Origin: Pseudoalteromonas luteoviolacea
GTDB lineage: Bacteria; Pseudomonadota; Gammaproteobacteria; Enterobacterales; Alteromonadaceae
Assembly (NCBI RefSeq): GCF_018100925.1
Contig: NZ_JAGJEH010000016.1
Location: 1-64,000, forward strand
DNA length: 64,000 bases
Reading direction: 5' to 3'
Numbering within the stretch: position 1 is the stretch's first letter; the number at the start of each line of letters is the position of its first letter. The translations under genes were made by a program, and so were the position numbers. Of the stretch, positions 44,913-53,921 are shown piece after piece. The notes below the pieces were generated by a model that saw nothing but the letters and a program-made list of their open reading frames with translations, was not told where the DNA came from and ran no database searches.

Positions 44913-45596
44913 TTGTCAAATAATGCTTATTTAATCAACTGTGAAAAGAAAACAGCATGTGCCGCAGAAGTGTACTCTAGTAATGTTAAATATAAAGTCA
45001 TTGCAACTGGTGTAAACAAGGTTCCAGTGCCTTGGTTTTTCTGTTTTCAAGAGCAAGATTTAGTCGATGTAAAAAGTGAACTGGAGAGCAGCTCAGCTGA
45101 ACAAGAAATATTTTCCTTTAAAGCCCCTGTGATTGAGGTAGAAAAAGCGATAGAAAACCTCAAAAACAGTAAAGAGTTAATGATAGCCTTTTGTCAAGAT
45201 GATGTATTGGGCACTCAATATTGGGAGCGAGCTGTTGCTGACTTTAAATCGTTAACATATCCATATATTTTTCTTGACCCTCTGGAGGTTCTTTATTTAA
45301 ATGTTCCGGAAGAAGAAGCAAAAGAGTTTATAAAGTGCTATTCGCGAGACGAAAACGCGTTTAAATCAATCAAGAGGTTAACCTTTTATAATGAAAATAT
45401 ACTGCCTTATGACGTAGCACAATTTTATGGAAATAGTCAGCTTGATGACTTTGCTAGAACCTGTAACTCAGCTTCAATGGATATGGGGTTAGAATCGGAA
45501 TTGGAAGATACATCGTCTGGGGTTGAACAAGAACCAGAACAGCTTAAAGCTGAAGAAAAGGCAGAGAACAAAAAATCGTGGTGGAAGTTTTGGTGA
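44913..45596 (+). CDS. Uncharacterised immunity-island protein (TTG start)
   Basis: 227 residues beginning at TTG, chosen because a perfect AAGGAGG stands 4 bp upstream and the residues that follow (MSNNAYLINCEKK) read well. Acidic, soluble, ending with a charged linker and KKSWWKFW, a short aromatic tail that may contact membranes or partners. I do not recognise the family. A decayed partial copy lies at 48528-48670, so it belongs to the mobile set of modules here, probably as an immunity gene. Confidence 0.6.
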   Translation: MSNNAYLINCEKKTACAAEVYSSNVKYKVIATGVNKVPVPWFFCFQEQDLVDVKSELESSSAEQEIFSFKAPVIEVEKAIENLKNSKELMIAFCQDDVLGTQYWERAVADFKSLTYPYIFLDPLEVLYLNVPEEEAKEFIKCYSRDENAFKSIKRLTFYNENILPYDVAQFYGNSQLDDFARTCNSASMDMGLESELEDTSSGVEQEPEQLKAEEKAENKKSWWKFW

Positions 45597-45643
45597 TAAC
45601 CCCTTCCTTATTCAATTAGGCCTAATAGCCAAGCATTAAATGG

Positions 45644-46009
45644 ATGATAAAAATGGCATATGCATTACATATAACAAAAGAAAACGGGGATATTAGCTTC
45701 CCTGATTGGGTTGAAGCGGTATTAAAAACGCAAGGGGCTAACCTTGAGGGGCAGCCAACAGTCGGCAGAAACCCCAAAACAGGCGAAATAATCACTGTGG
45801 GTGGTAACCCAAACAATGTATCAGTTCAATTCCCTGAAAATGAAGAATGGCAAACATGTATATTTTTTAATGATGGCATTGCTTCATTTAATGGAACCAG
45901 TTCAATGATCGATGATGAAAAAGATCCTGTTAGATTAGTGGTCAAGAGCATAGCTAATTTCGTTGGAGCGAAAATTGTGGGTGATGAAGGTGAAGTTTAC
46001 GATTGGTAA
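45644..46009 (+). CDS. Small uncharacterised protein, probable immunity
   Basis: 121 residues (118 if started at the ATG at 45653). It has 'ISFPDWVEAVLKTQGANLEG' at the N terminus and 'PKTGEIITVGGNP' and 'DDEKDPVRLVVKSIANFVGAKIVGDEGEVYDW' afterwards. Small alpha/beta protein, no export signal. Gene size and position in an array of orphan immunity-like genes suggest an immunity role. No family identified. Confidence 0.55.
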   Translation: MIKMAYALHITKENGDISFPDWVEAVLKTQGANLEGQPTVGRNPKTGEIITVGGNPNNVSVQFPENEEWQTCIFFNDGIASFNGTSSMIDDEKDPVRLVVKSIANFVGAKIVGDEGEVYDW

Positions 46010-46109
46010 AACCTGGTGCAGAGCAAGTAATCATTTCTTGGTAGGGTCTTGATGGGTAGATAGGAAAATAACTTAGAACAGACAAAAACCTTTCTTCTGT
46101 AGGAAAACC

Positions 46110-47036
46110 ATGACAGATAAAATACTTGAAAAGTTTACACGTAAACGTAAGCAGGCATTAAAATATCCTCAAAAATACTTAAGCGTATTTGAGGAGAATA
46201 AAAAAGAGTTGTTTCATTATATTGAGCATGGATGTGTTGTAAGGGGGAATGTCGAAAATGAACACCTGCCTTTTTTACCATGGGAACTTTTTACAACTGA
46301 GATACAAATTTCTGCAGATTATTATGCAATAGAAGCACAGTGTAAATACTTACAGAATAGTCAATTTAGTATACAGCTTGTAGGTAATTGCCTGAGCTAT
46401 GCTTACTTAGACTGTATTCTCTCTTACTGTCGATTAAAACGATATGTTACGCGTTTTGGAAGGGAGCATGAACGTGCAATATTATCGGCAAATGTATTGT
46501 ATTTGGTCATGGCGGTTATTTTGCAACAACCGGAACGGGCAGAGCATATATTTAAATTGCTACAAGTGGGATATCCAAAGAACTGGATAATTCGCTCAAA
46601 AAGTCATATTGGTGATTTTATTATACTCTTGTTTGATGCAGTTAAAGGCGGTAAACAGTTGGTGCCCATTGTTGATGACTTTGCTTATGCGGACATTGTT
46701 GCTCGTTGGGATACAGATGATTTACAAGAACTAACAGGTTATCTAACTCAATTATGTGACGACCAAGTTGCACAAGTTGCGTCGCCGCCGAGTAAAATGT
46801 ATTTTGAATTCGATAACATGAATTGGCAGTTTACGCCTTATGCCGCTTTGTTGTTGTTAGCCCTTCGCGCGGAGCGTGGTTTACCTAACCCTGATTTTAG
46901 CCATCCTGGGTTTGGCAATATCACACAATTGCTGCTCGAAGAGCCTGTTGCACCAGTAGAAGATGAACTATTAAGCCAGCTTTTAGCTTGTATTCGTGAC
47001 CAAGGCTTCGATGAAGAAGCATTGATGAATGCTTAA
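46110..47036 (+). CDS. Probable PoNi-type (DUF1910/DUF1911-like) immunity protein
   Basis: 308 residues, all-helical in appearance. The segment 'FEFDNMNWQFTPYAALLLLALR' with 'PDFSHPGFGN' (about 235-270) follows the pattern of the DUF1911 domain of PoNi proteins, which neutralise PoNe DNase toxins; the N-terminal half would be the DUF1910 part. Recognition is by eye only. No PoNe toxin is adjacent, so if correct this is an orphan immunity gene protecting against competitors. A hairpin (47055-47080) follows. Confidence 0.55.
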   Translation: MTDKILEKFTRKRKQALKYPQKYLSVFEENKKELFHYIEHGCVVRGNVENEHLPFLPWELFTTEIQISADYYAIEAQCKYLQNSQFSIQLVGNCLSYAYLDCILSYCRLKRYVTRFGREHERAILSANVLYLVMAVILQQPERAEHIFKLLQVGYPKNWIIRSKSHIGDFIILLFDAVKGGKQLVPIVDDFAYADIVARWDTDDLQELTGYLTQLCDDQVAQVASPPSKMYFEFDNMNWQFTPYAALLLLALRAERGLPNPDFSHPGFGNITQLLLEEPVAPVEDELLSQLLACIRDQGFDEEALMNA

Positions 47037-47054
47037 TCAGCACTAAGCAACTAT

Positions 47055-47090
47055 AACGAGGCGGTATTGACTGTCTCGTTAATTGCTTTT
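47055..47090 (+). terminator. Terminator-like hairpin
   Basis: AACGAGGCGGT-ATTG-ACTGTCTCGTT with two G-U pairs, followed by AATTGCTTTT. Confidence 0.6.
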
Positions 47091-47207
47091 AATAATTACT
47101 GAAAGCAAAAGTAAATACTTTTACACCTAATTTATACGCTCTTCCTACTATTTACCCTTTACAACCATTATTTTAAGCTGATTAAAATAACCCAACTTTC
47201 GAAAAAG

Positions 47208-47258
47208 GTGGCTGTAATTCGACTAGCCTTTTAAAATGCGTCTGTCCAACTCCAGGGT
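47208..47258. repeat. Junction repeat, copy 2
   Basis: 49 of 51 bases equal 43610-43660. Here the MRLSNSRV frame ends two codons later and the SMI1-like immunity gene starts 17 bp downstream, so the toxin part of this module has been lost. Confidence 0.8.
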
Positions 47259-47274
47259 CTTAAGGTAAAAATAA

Positions 47275-48336
47275 ATGAATGAGTCTCAAGTTTTAATGAG
47301 CAAACTGCTGGGTCCTAGGGACCCGGCAAACCTGAATTGTGTTGGATTTTCAGCGCGAGATATTGATGAAATTTTAAAATATGCGCCACCGTTGATGGCG
47401 CGGTATTCACAGTTTTTGACGTTTCTTTCAGTGATGGGGTTAGAAGATGGCGGGTTATTGGACTCTGGTACTTTTTTTCATTTTAGCCCTAAGCAGAGCT
47501 TTTTAAATTTAAGATTAGAATGTGAAAATTTGTATGAAATATTTCTAGAATTACGCTCACTCCCTAAGGAAGGGTGCTACTTGTTAGAAATAAACGGTGA
47601 TGAATATTATTACTTTGACTTTGACAAGAAAAATCAGCATGTATATGTCTACAATGACAAGACGAAAAGTATTCGTGATTCAGGCTGGGATTTCTTTGCT
47701 TATCTGGACAATCGCTGTGCGGTTGACAAGTCGCAGTTTCATCACAATAAACGCTGCACTCTATATAGGGAGGTGCTTACTGAGCAACTACCAGCCGTAA
47801 AACCAGCTCCGACAAAAGAGCAGGTCACTGGCTTTTTGAGTTTGTTAAATCATGAGCATGCTTATCCACGTATTGACGAACTGAAAGGTTACGATATGCA
47901 AGAGATTGCTCGGCTGGAGGCTGTTTATAATATAGAAGTATCCGAAGAGCTGCTGTTGTATCTGTATACGATGGGTAGAAATCAAGCAGGTTTAATTGCG
48001 CCAATACCAAAAGGCCACTGCGACTGGATTTCATACTTCTATGCAATGACAGAGCTTCGGGAGTTATTGGAAGAGTACTATATAAAAGAGTTAGCGGAAG
48101 AGCTATATATTTTTGAGATGGATGAAGAGTTAGACAACTTCCTGTTTTACTCTAAAAGTGACGGTGGTGTTTATTACCTTAACAATAATATGGAAAGATT
48201 AGAGATAGTATATAAATCTATTTCAGAGATGTTGTTTAAAACCTCAAAAAGTATAGAAAAGCATGGGATGGAAGATACGTCAAAAATGGATGACAGTGTA
48301 CTCCTCTTTGATTTAGAGGCAGGCTCTCTTTACTAG
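47275..48336 (+). CDS. Tandem SMI1/KNR4-like (SUKH) immunity protein, paralogue
   Basis: 353 residues, the same length as the protein at 42345 and similar throughout (GPRDPAN.NCVGFS, YYFDFDKKNQHVYVYND, ELRELLEEY). Differences cluster at about 105-125 and 225-250, which may tune specificity to a different toxin allele. No toxin gene precedes it; a junction repeat does. It therefore looks like an orphan immunity copy kept after loss of its toxin end. Its terminator and downstream flank duplicate those of the 42345 gene. Confidence 0.75.
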   Translation: MNESQVLMSKLLGPRDPANLNCVGFSARDIDEILKYAPPLMARYSQFLTFLSVMGLEDGGLLDSGTFFHFSPKQSFLNLRLECENLYEIFLELRSLPKEGCYLLEINGDEYYYFDFDKKNQHVYVYNDKTKSIRDSGWDFFAYLDNRCAVDKSQFHHNKRCTLYREVLTEQLPAVKPAPTKEQVTGFLSLLNHEHAYPRIDELKGYDMQEIARLEAVYNIEVSEELLLYLYTMGRNQAGLIAPIPKGHCDWISYFYAMTELRELLEEYYIKELAEELYIFEMDEELDNFLFYSKSDGGVYYLNNNMERLEIVYKSISEMLFKTSKSIEKHGMEDTSKMDDSVLLFDLEAGSLY

Positions 48337-48530
48337 TTTCTATTTACGAAATTTAATTTAAAATCACATTCAAAAACTCTATAAAAGCAGCCAAAGGGCT
48401 GCTTTTTTTCGAGGAAACAGCTTGATGATAAGTTGGTCTTCATATGTATAAATGCTGTTTGGAATTATTATGCTAAATATTGCTTGTTGGTTAATTTTTA
48501 CATATCCAAATATAGTCAAAGTAAACAGTG
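48334..48530. repeat. Duplicated block A, copy 2
   Basis: Near-identical to 43404-43600. Includes the terminator and, at 48421-48463, a remnant matching the 3' end of the - strand gene at 50233 (peptide NSIYTYEDQLIIK versus NGIYTYEDQLIIK). Confidence 0.85.
48386..48409 (+). terminator. Rho-independent terminator
   Basis: AGCAGCC-AAAG-GGCTGCT followed by TTTTTT, copy of the one at 43456. Confidence 0.85.
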
Positions 48531-48670
48531 AACTTGAGAACAGTTCAGGTGAAAAGAAGCATTTTTTATAGGGTCCCAGTACTTGAAGTAGAACAAGTGA
48601 TAGAAAACCTCTTGTAAAATGATGCATTGGGAACTCAATATTGGGGAAGTAGACGGAGGCAGTGTTGCTT
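48528..48670 (+). pseudogene. Decayed fragment of the 44913 gene
   Basis: 'gtgaacttgagaacagttcag', 'gaagtagaacaagtgatagaaaacctc' (two separate stretches here) and 'ttgggaactcaatattggg' follow the order of the 44913 coding sequence from about 45074 to 45230, with frameshifts, an internal stop and a deletion. The remaining 200 bp up to the lipoprotein gene contain nothing recognisable. Confidence 0.65.
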
Positions 48671-48867
48671 TTCTGTTGAGGCTAATGCGTAGCTTTATAG
48701 AGGTTAAATAGATGTTTCTTTTGTAAGGTTTGCGTGAGTATAACGTTTATTTCAAAGTTCTTTATAAACAGGTGGTTGGTTATTATTCGTATTTCTTAAA
48801 TTTAGCCGCACTCAAGCTATATTACGTGTACAATGCGCCGAAGATTTAAGCAAAGAATATAAAGTAA

Positions 48868-50175
48868 ATGAAAAAATTCGTAGTTTCTCCAGTTGTAGCT
48901 TCGTTGTTTGCGCTTGGAGGATGTGGTAGTTCTACAGATAATTCCCCAGAAAAAGAAGTAATTTCACCAAAAGCTGAAATTCAAACAACAACGCTTACAT
49001 TTAATGTAAAAAGGCGCACAAAATGTGGCTTAGTTGAATACCCTAATGCCAGTGTCATTTTTCATGGCGAAGACGGAAAGCCCATTGCAACGTATTCAAG
49101 CGACAAGGAGGGATTTTTTAGTCAGGAGGTACCAGAAGGAGCTAAACATGTGTCTATCATTGGAATGGAAAGCTATGGTAGAAACGACACGACTCGAAAG
49201 ATATACAGTAAATTGGATATAGCCAATGGCGCTGAATTAGAAACGATCGAATTTGAAGATTTCTCAGTTTATTGTGAGTGTAAGGACGTGACGGTAGATC
49301 TAAGCGCACTCGCTGTAACCCATAGCATGTATAGCATTTCAAGGTTAGGAGGCGGCTCAATAAGTAATTATCAAGACGCGCCCGAAGTATGTGGTAGTGA
49401 TGCGAAATTGTATTACTCGATAAATAACCCTGGCTATGAATTGAACACTTTGGCTGTTGTTGATGTGCCTCAGGACGTAAACTCAATCGTGGTCACTGGC
49501 AGTGATTTTGTTCATCAAAGTGTGAATGTACCTACATCACAATTTGAAGTAAAAACGAGGGTGGATGTTTATGGTTTAGACGATAACGGAAATAGAATTT
49601 TAGAAAATTTTGAATATGCAGCAGAACAAGTAAAACTAAAAATCTATCCATCCATATCTTCTAACAATAAACTAGATAACTATAAGAGTATCTCTTTCGC
49701 TCACGAGGGGCATCATGTAATTATGTCGAGTGGAGTGAGAGCGCAACTAGATGAAATGGGTCAAGTGACAGGTTTCAAGTTGCCTGAAGCATCAACAGAG
49801 CTAGCAGGGCAACTGTCATCCGCAGTAACCGCGTTAGAACAAGAACAAACGATGGCGTATGATTTTACTGATCTTGATGCACGCATTCAAACAGCTTCAT
49901 GGCAGTTTTATATTGAAGGTACTGAGTCTATAAAATGGAATATTGCTGGCTCAGTGAAATCTGTGTTGCCCAAGCTAACATTTGGGGATGTGGTTTCGCT
50001 GCCAACGCAAAAAGTGTCATATAGATCTCATTTGTTGTTGTCAGGGTATGATGGGGCACCTAGTGATATTGAAGGATATCGAGGTTATGTATATAAAAAC
50101 CTTGATAAGAGTAACCAAAGTGATTATGCCTTTATCTTCCTGTCTTCGCGAACAACTGGCGAGCCTATTCTTTAA
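48868..50175 (+). CDS. Predicted lipoprotein with carboxypeptidase-regulatory-like N-terminal domain
   Basis: 435 residues. Signal peptide with lipobox LGG-C at about residue 19, followed by a Ser/Pro/Glu-rich linker, so lipid-anchored, probably at the outer membrane. Residues about 42-95 (CGLVEYPNASVIFHGEDGKPIATYSSDKEGFFSQEV) resemble a carboxypeptidase-regulatory or transthyretin-like beta-sandwich. The remainder is beta-rich and unrecognised. Convergent with the secreted-protein gene at 50233 across a shared terminator. No clear functional link. Confidence 0.75.
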   Translation: MKKFVVSPVVASLFALGGCGSSTDNSPEKEVISPKAEIQTTTLTFNVKRRTKCGLVEYPNASVIFHGEDGKPIATYSSDKEGFFSQEVPEGAKHVSIIGMESYGRNDTTRKIYSKLDIANGAELETIEFEDFSVYCECKDVTVDLSALAVTHSMYSISRLGGGSISNYQDAPEVCGSDAKLYYSINNPGYELNTLAVVDVPQDVNSIVVTGSDFVHQSVNVPTSQFEVKTRVDVYGLDDNGNRILENFEYAAEQVKLKIYPSISSNNKLDNYKSISFAHEGHHVIMSSGVRAQLDEMGQVTGFKLPEASTELAGQLSSAVTALEQEQTMAYDFTDLDARIQTASWQFYIEGTESIKWNIAGSVKSVLPKLTFGDVVSLPTQKVSYRSHLLLSGYDGAPSDIEGYRGYVYKNLDKSNQSDYAFIFLSSRTTGEPIL

Positions 50176-50180
50176 CTAAA

Positions 50181-50210
50181 AAAACGGCAGCTCTTAGACG
50201 CTGCCGTTTT
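50181..50210. terminator. Bidirectional terminator
   Basis: AAAACGGCAGC, 8-nt loop, GCTGCCGTTTT, with A run on one side and T run on the other. Serves the convergent genes at 48868 and 50233. Confidence 0.9.
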
Positions 50211-50232
50211 TTTGAATCTTTTTTATCAACAA

Positions 50233-51021
50233 TTACTTGATGATAAGTTGGTCTTCGTAAGTATAGATGCCGTTTGGATCTGTTAGGTTGAATACCTTAA
50301 CAGCCATTGTTTTACCAGCAGCGTTTTCACACTGTACGATTTGGTATAAAACTGGCTGAGCAGTGTCGTTAGTGTACACTTTGTCTTGCGTGAAAACGTC
50401 AGAGTGGAACGTATTTGAAGTATCACGTCCGTGGAATAAACCTAGAGATAGGCCACGGTTTGCAACAGTATGACAGTAAGACTGGCTCTTGTTTTGGTTG
50501 TTTACGTTAAGCGTGCTCTTTACGCGGAAAGCCGTGTGGTAACCAAAAGAGTAAGGTTGGTTAACGAACTCACCAGCTGGCTCAACTGTGATGTCCCAGT
50601 TTACAATTGGTGCGCCAGGTACGTTTACAAGTACATTGTACCAAGTGTTGTCTGCATCGTAACAGCTTAAGTGAAGCGTTTTATTGTGAGTCAGTTTGTC
50701 TTCTGCAATTGCATTTGTTACACCAACACTTGCTGCGTTAGCGTTAGCTGCATCTGCTTGAATACCTACATTTACAACATGGCTGCTGTCAACGTTTGAA
50801 TATAGGTTACCATTATCGCAACGTGCGCCATCACGAAGTTCAATATCAGCTGAGAAGTTATGTGCGAACTCACTTGTGATAACTACACGGCTAACCGGGC
50901 CGTATGAGTATACAGTGTGACGATCATAACCATTTGTATCAGCGATATTAATAGGCGCAGCAACTGCACTTACAGTAGTTAACATAGCAGCAGCGAGAGT
51001 ACCTAATTTAAACATTTTCAT
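50233..51021 (-). CDS. Secreted protein of unknown function
   Basis: 262 residues with a clean signal peptide (MKMFKLGTLAAAMLTTVSAVAA). The mature part is beta-rich, with six cysteines spaced as possible disulfides (CDNG, SCYD, YCHT, QCEN). No family recognised. The very end of this gene (IYTYEDQLIIK) also survives as remnants at 43491-43533 and 48421-48463, each directly after an immunity-gene terminator, so a relative of this gene once lay beside the toxin modules. Its promoter is in the AT-rich region 51022-51444. Confidence 0.75.
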   Translation of the reverse strand: MKMFKLGTLAAAMLTTVSAVAAPINIADTNGYDRHTVYSYGPVSRVVITSEFAHNFSADIELRDGARCDNGNLYSNVDSSHVVNVGIQADAANANAASVGVTNAIAEDKLTHNKTLHLSCYDADNTWYNVLVNVPGAPIVNWDITVEPAGEFVNQPYSFGYHTAFRVKSTLNVNNQNKSQSYCHTVANRGLSLGLFHGRDTSNTFHSDVFTQDKVYTNDTAQPVLYQIVQCENAAGKTMAVKVFNLTDPNGIYTYEDQLIIK

Positions 51022-51444
51022 CTTCTTTCCTTTGGTCGTTCATTAGTTCGGTTGTTTATCACTTGTTAGTTTTGTCAATCATCACTTGGGCCCAAAGTGT
51101 TGACGAGATGCAAAGTAGCAAACGAAATAGGTACGAGGCAAATTAACCAAGAAAAGTCGCTATCAAACAGGATGGTGATTTAATATTAATAATAATATCA
51201 ATAACATATTGGCTTTTTGGGGTGGGCTTTGTAAATATAAAAGTATATCTACTATTTTATTCATAAGGTTCAATCATCATTGCAGATAAGTTCATTGTTT
51301 ATAGATAATTAATAATTTGAATTTTATGTAAATAGAAGTGTGTTTTTTTGATTTTTAAAGCTTAATAGCAGCTCCATTTAAGCGAGGGGATAGTAATTTT
51401 CATACATCTCAGTAACCAGAAGTATTGTTTTACAATGCAGAAAA
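51022..51444. other. AT-rich region between two - strand genes
   Basis: No coding capacity seen. Contains the ribosome site (AAAGGAAAG) and presumably the promoter of the gene at 50233. Confidence 0.5.
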
Positions 51445-52047
51445 TTATTGAATCGTTTTGACCGCGTCCTGAAGTTTTTTATCTGACCATACCTCTGGTG
51501 TGGTTGGTGCTTTGCCTTTTTGTAACGTAGTGCCCATTCCCGGCTTTGAAATAATCACTCGTCCATGCTCATTCTCTACGACGATTGGGTGTTCACTGTC
51601 TAATAAAATGACATCAATCGTATCTTCGTCGTAGAGGTTTCCACCCCAAAAATCGGTGCCTCGTATGCCAATAGAACCCATTGGTGTTTTAATCTTAAAG
51701 TTTGGATTGGTCACTTTGGTTATTTCTCCCGTAACTATCCGAAACGCGCCAGAGATAAACTCAAAGCTAGCATCTGAGCTTTGCTGATACTCAAATTGAT
51801 TAACAACAAATTGCGTTTGTTCTCCTAAGGACAAAATGGTTCCCTCCGAGAATCTCACTTGTGCGCGTGCGTTCTTACCCGTATGCAGAGCGTCCTCAAT
51901 AAATATAGGGGATTTACGCGTGAGATTACGATGGTGACTGTCTGACTGAGCTGTGACCTGTTTTTTGGCAAGCATGACTTTTGCCACTTGATTATCTGCA
52001 AAACTGTACGTGCTTAAAATAAGCAAACTCAGTAACAAGGCTTTCAT
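51445..52047 (-). CDS. Periplasmic FecR-domain protein
   Basis: 200 residues with signal peptide (about 1-17, YSFA). The FecR core is clear: 'IFIEDALHTGKNARAQVRFSEGTILSLGEQTQF' followed by 'GAFRIVTGEI' and 'IKTPMGSIGIRGTDFWGG'. Proteins with a stand-alone FecR domain and signal peptide bind ligands or act in periplasmic regulation; there is no cytoplasmic or membrane part here, so it is not a classical FecR anti-sigma factor. It is divergent from the crotonase gene, whose annotated start would overlap it. Confidence 0.85.
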   Translation of the reverse strand: MKALLLSLLILSTYSFADNQVAKVMLAKKQVTAQSDSHHRNLTRKSPIFIEDALHTGKNARAQVRFSEGTILSLGEQTQFVVNQFEYQQSSDASFEFISGAFRIVTGEITKVTNPNFKIKTPMGSIGIRGTDFWGGNLYDEDTIDVILLDSEHPIVVENEHGRVIISKPGMGTTLQKGKAPTTPEVWSDKKLQDAVKTIQ

Positions 52048-53008
52048 TAATAAACTCCAGAGGTTTTATATAAAAATAGAAGCAGAATCGCCGAGTGTCG
52101 AATGGTGTTGGAAGGATAAGGTTAATTCAAAATATCTAATCACAAAGTGGCTGACAGTGCGTCAGCACTATGAACAACACATCAGAACAGGTAATGAATT
52201 TGTGCAAGTGAGAGCAACTTCCGTTTATGCCAGTGAGCCCTTGGCGATCATGCGATCTGGGTCGTTACATTGGGCAACAATGCAGCTAGATAAAGCTCCG
52301 TATTTTACTAAATCTTTATTACAGCAGCTAGGCCACTTTTATTTACCAGAGCCCGGTGTTCAAAATCATACGATTAAGGTTTTGAGTAGTGATAAATCGG
52401 GTGTTTTCAGTCTGGGTGGCGATTTGGCGAATTTAACAAACTGTGTAAAGCAACAAAATGAGCCTTGGCTCCGAGATTATGCTTTTAACTACATGACCTT
52501 GCTACATCGTATTTTGGCAGGTTCTCGGCATAATCTAACCAGCATCGTGTTGGTACAGGGCAGGGCTTATGGAGCTGGAATGGAAGTTGCTCTTTGTGCT
52601 GATTGTGTTGTTGCAGAAGAAGGGGCGGAATTTTTCTATCCACCTGTTGCCTTTAATCATGGGCTAGAGCACTTGCTGGTATCAAAGTTAAAGCACAAGG
52701 CGTCACGGTGTGCGTTGATGGAAGTCATGTATTCTAATTCGCGTTTTAGTGCTCGTGATTTATATGAACTGGGACTGGTCGACGTTTTGACAGAGTGTGG
52801 TAAGGGAGAGCAGAGCGTACGTAGTCTAGTTCAGCGGGCACAGGCCTGCGATATTGGTCATACAGTATTACAAAAATATCGACACCGAAAAGAAACACAC
52901 TCTGTCAGTCAATTTGGCTCATTGGCAGAGGCTTGGGTTAAAAAAGCCGTCAAGGTTGACGAGAATCAGCAAAAATACCTGCGTAGACTTGGGCGCGTAA
53001 GGTATTGA
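52010..53008 (+). CDS. Crotonase-family protein, RpfF/DSF-synthase-like
   Basis: Up to 332 residues. The start is uncertain: the GTG at 52010 overlaps the FecR-domain gene by 38 bp and lacks a ribosome site; a GTG at 52157 is an alternative. The crotonase fold is evident from the oxyanion-hole segments 'SGVFSLGGDLANL' and 'VQGRAYGAGMEVALCADCVVAEEGAEFFYPPVAFNHG'. The LGGDL motif, the 'VLVQG...G.G.E.AL' with its Glu, and the N-terminal extension fit RpfF, which makes cis-2-unsaturated fatty-acid signals (DSF) from acyl-ACP. No RpfC/RpfG genes are in the window, so the DSF role is tentative. Confidence 0.72.
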   Translation: MLKISKLSNKAFINKLQRFYIKIEAESPSVEWCWKDKVNSKYLITKWLTVRQHYEQHIRTGNEFVQVRATSVYASEPLAIMRSGSLHWATMQLDKAPYFTKSLLQQLGHFYLPEPGVQNHTIKVLSSDKSGVFSLGGDLANLTNCVKQQNEPWLRDYAFNYMTLLHRILAGSRHNLTSIVLVQGRAYGAGMEVALCADCVVAEEGAEFFYPPVAFNHGLEHLLVSKLKHKASRCALMEVMYSNSRFSARDLYELGLVDVLTECGKGEQSVRSLVQRAQACDIGHTVLQKYRHRKETHSVSQFGSLAEAWVKKAVKVDENQQKYLRRLGRVRY

Positions 53009-53027
53009 ATATAATACATGGCGATGA

Positions 53028-53068
53028 AGGCCGTATACGCGCAAGGAAGGGGTAGCGGCCTCATTTTT
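53028..53068. terminator. Terminator between convergent genes
   Basis: AGGCCG (53028-53033) and CGGCCT (53056-53061) followed by CATTTTT. The loop of 22 nt is long. It may serve both the crotonase and the SGNH hydrolase genes. Confidence 0.5.
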
Positions 53069-53087
53069 AGACAGACATTGAGAGAGT

Positions 53088-53921
53088 TTACTCAGTTGTC
53101 TGCTTGCGGTGTTTTTTAATGGCTTTGGCAATACGTTTAGCGGCGCGTTGCATTGTTTTTCGATTTGGATGTAAACCATCATCCATAGGTTCAAAGCCAC
53201 GCCATATATCTAGAAAAATGGCATCAGGTACTTCATTTTTAAGGCGATTTAGCCTCAATTCTGAAAAAGTATCATAGTTATCTTTACTTATGATCCATGG
53301 CCAATTAAACCGTTGTCTAAGGGTTTCCCAATCAATGGCATCATAATCCGGCGCCTTAGAAAAAATAGGTGTGATCCCAGCAGCTAACGCTCTGTTGGCA
53401 ACATTGACGAAAGTATCTATATAAGTGTGCATTTGTTCTAAAGTACATTCCGAAGTTTCAGACATTGGAATACCAAATGCGTCAGGGTGGTTGCAATCAT
53501 TACCTCGAATAATAACGATGTATCGGGCGGATATTTCTCCTGAAAAAGAGGTCACTCTACTCAGTGCTTTAGTAAACTGCTTTTCATAGCCTTCCCAGCC
53601 GGGCCCCACACACTCAGGACCCGGAAAACACGTTAACCTATCAAATGTGGTTGCACCGGCTTGCCCTTCGTTGATGAGATGGCCAGAGAGGCGAGGCTCT
53701 CTAATTAAGGCATTTCCAAGAGAAAGGTAGCGACCGGAATTAATGGCGATGCCATTAAGTGGTGCTTGTAGATTGTCAAAATAGGGCATTTTTGCATTTG
53801 CAAAAGAAGCGCCTATCAAAAGCAATGGCGCTTCTTCCGATTTAGGTGCGGCATGCAAGTTTGATGTAAAAGATAAGCTGAGTCCCAACAACAGGGGTTT
53901 TATAGTTTGAGAAGTGAACAT
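53088..53921 (-). CDS. Secreted SGNH/GDSL-type hydrolase
   Basis: 277 residues from ATG at 53921, which has AAGGA upstream (an ATG 30 bp further up would lengthen it without a ribosome site). Signal peptide about 1-24. Block I LLIGASFANAK contains the nucleophile Ser in a GxS context, block III 'IIRGNDCNHP' the GxND residues, and block V 'DGLHPN' the catalytic Asp and His. Likely an esterase or acyl hydrolase exported to the periplasm or medium. The substrate is unknown. Confidence 0.78.
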   Translation of the reverse strand: MFTSQTIKPLLLGLSLSFTSNLHAAPKSEEAPLLLIGASFANAKMPYFDNLQAPLNGIAINSGRYLSLGNALIREPRLSGHLINEGQAGATTFDRLTCFPGPECVGPGWEGYEKQFTKALSRVTSFSGEISARYIVIIRGNDCNHPDAFGIPMSETSECTLEQMHTYIDTFVNVANRALAAGITPIFSKAPDYDAIDWETLRQRFNWPWIISKDNYDTFSELRLNRLKNEVPDAIFLDIWRGFEPMDDGLHPNRKTMQRAAKRIAKAIKKHRKQTTE

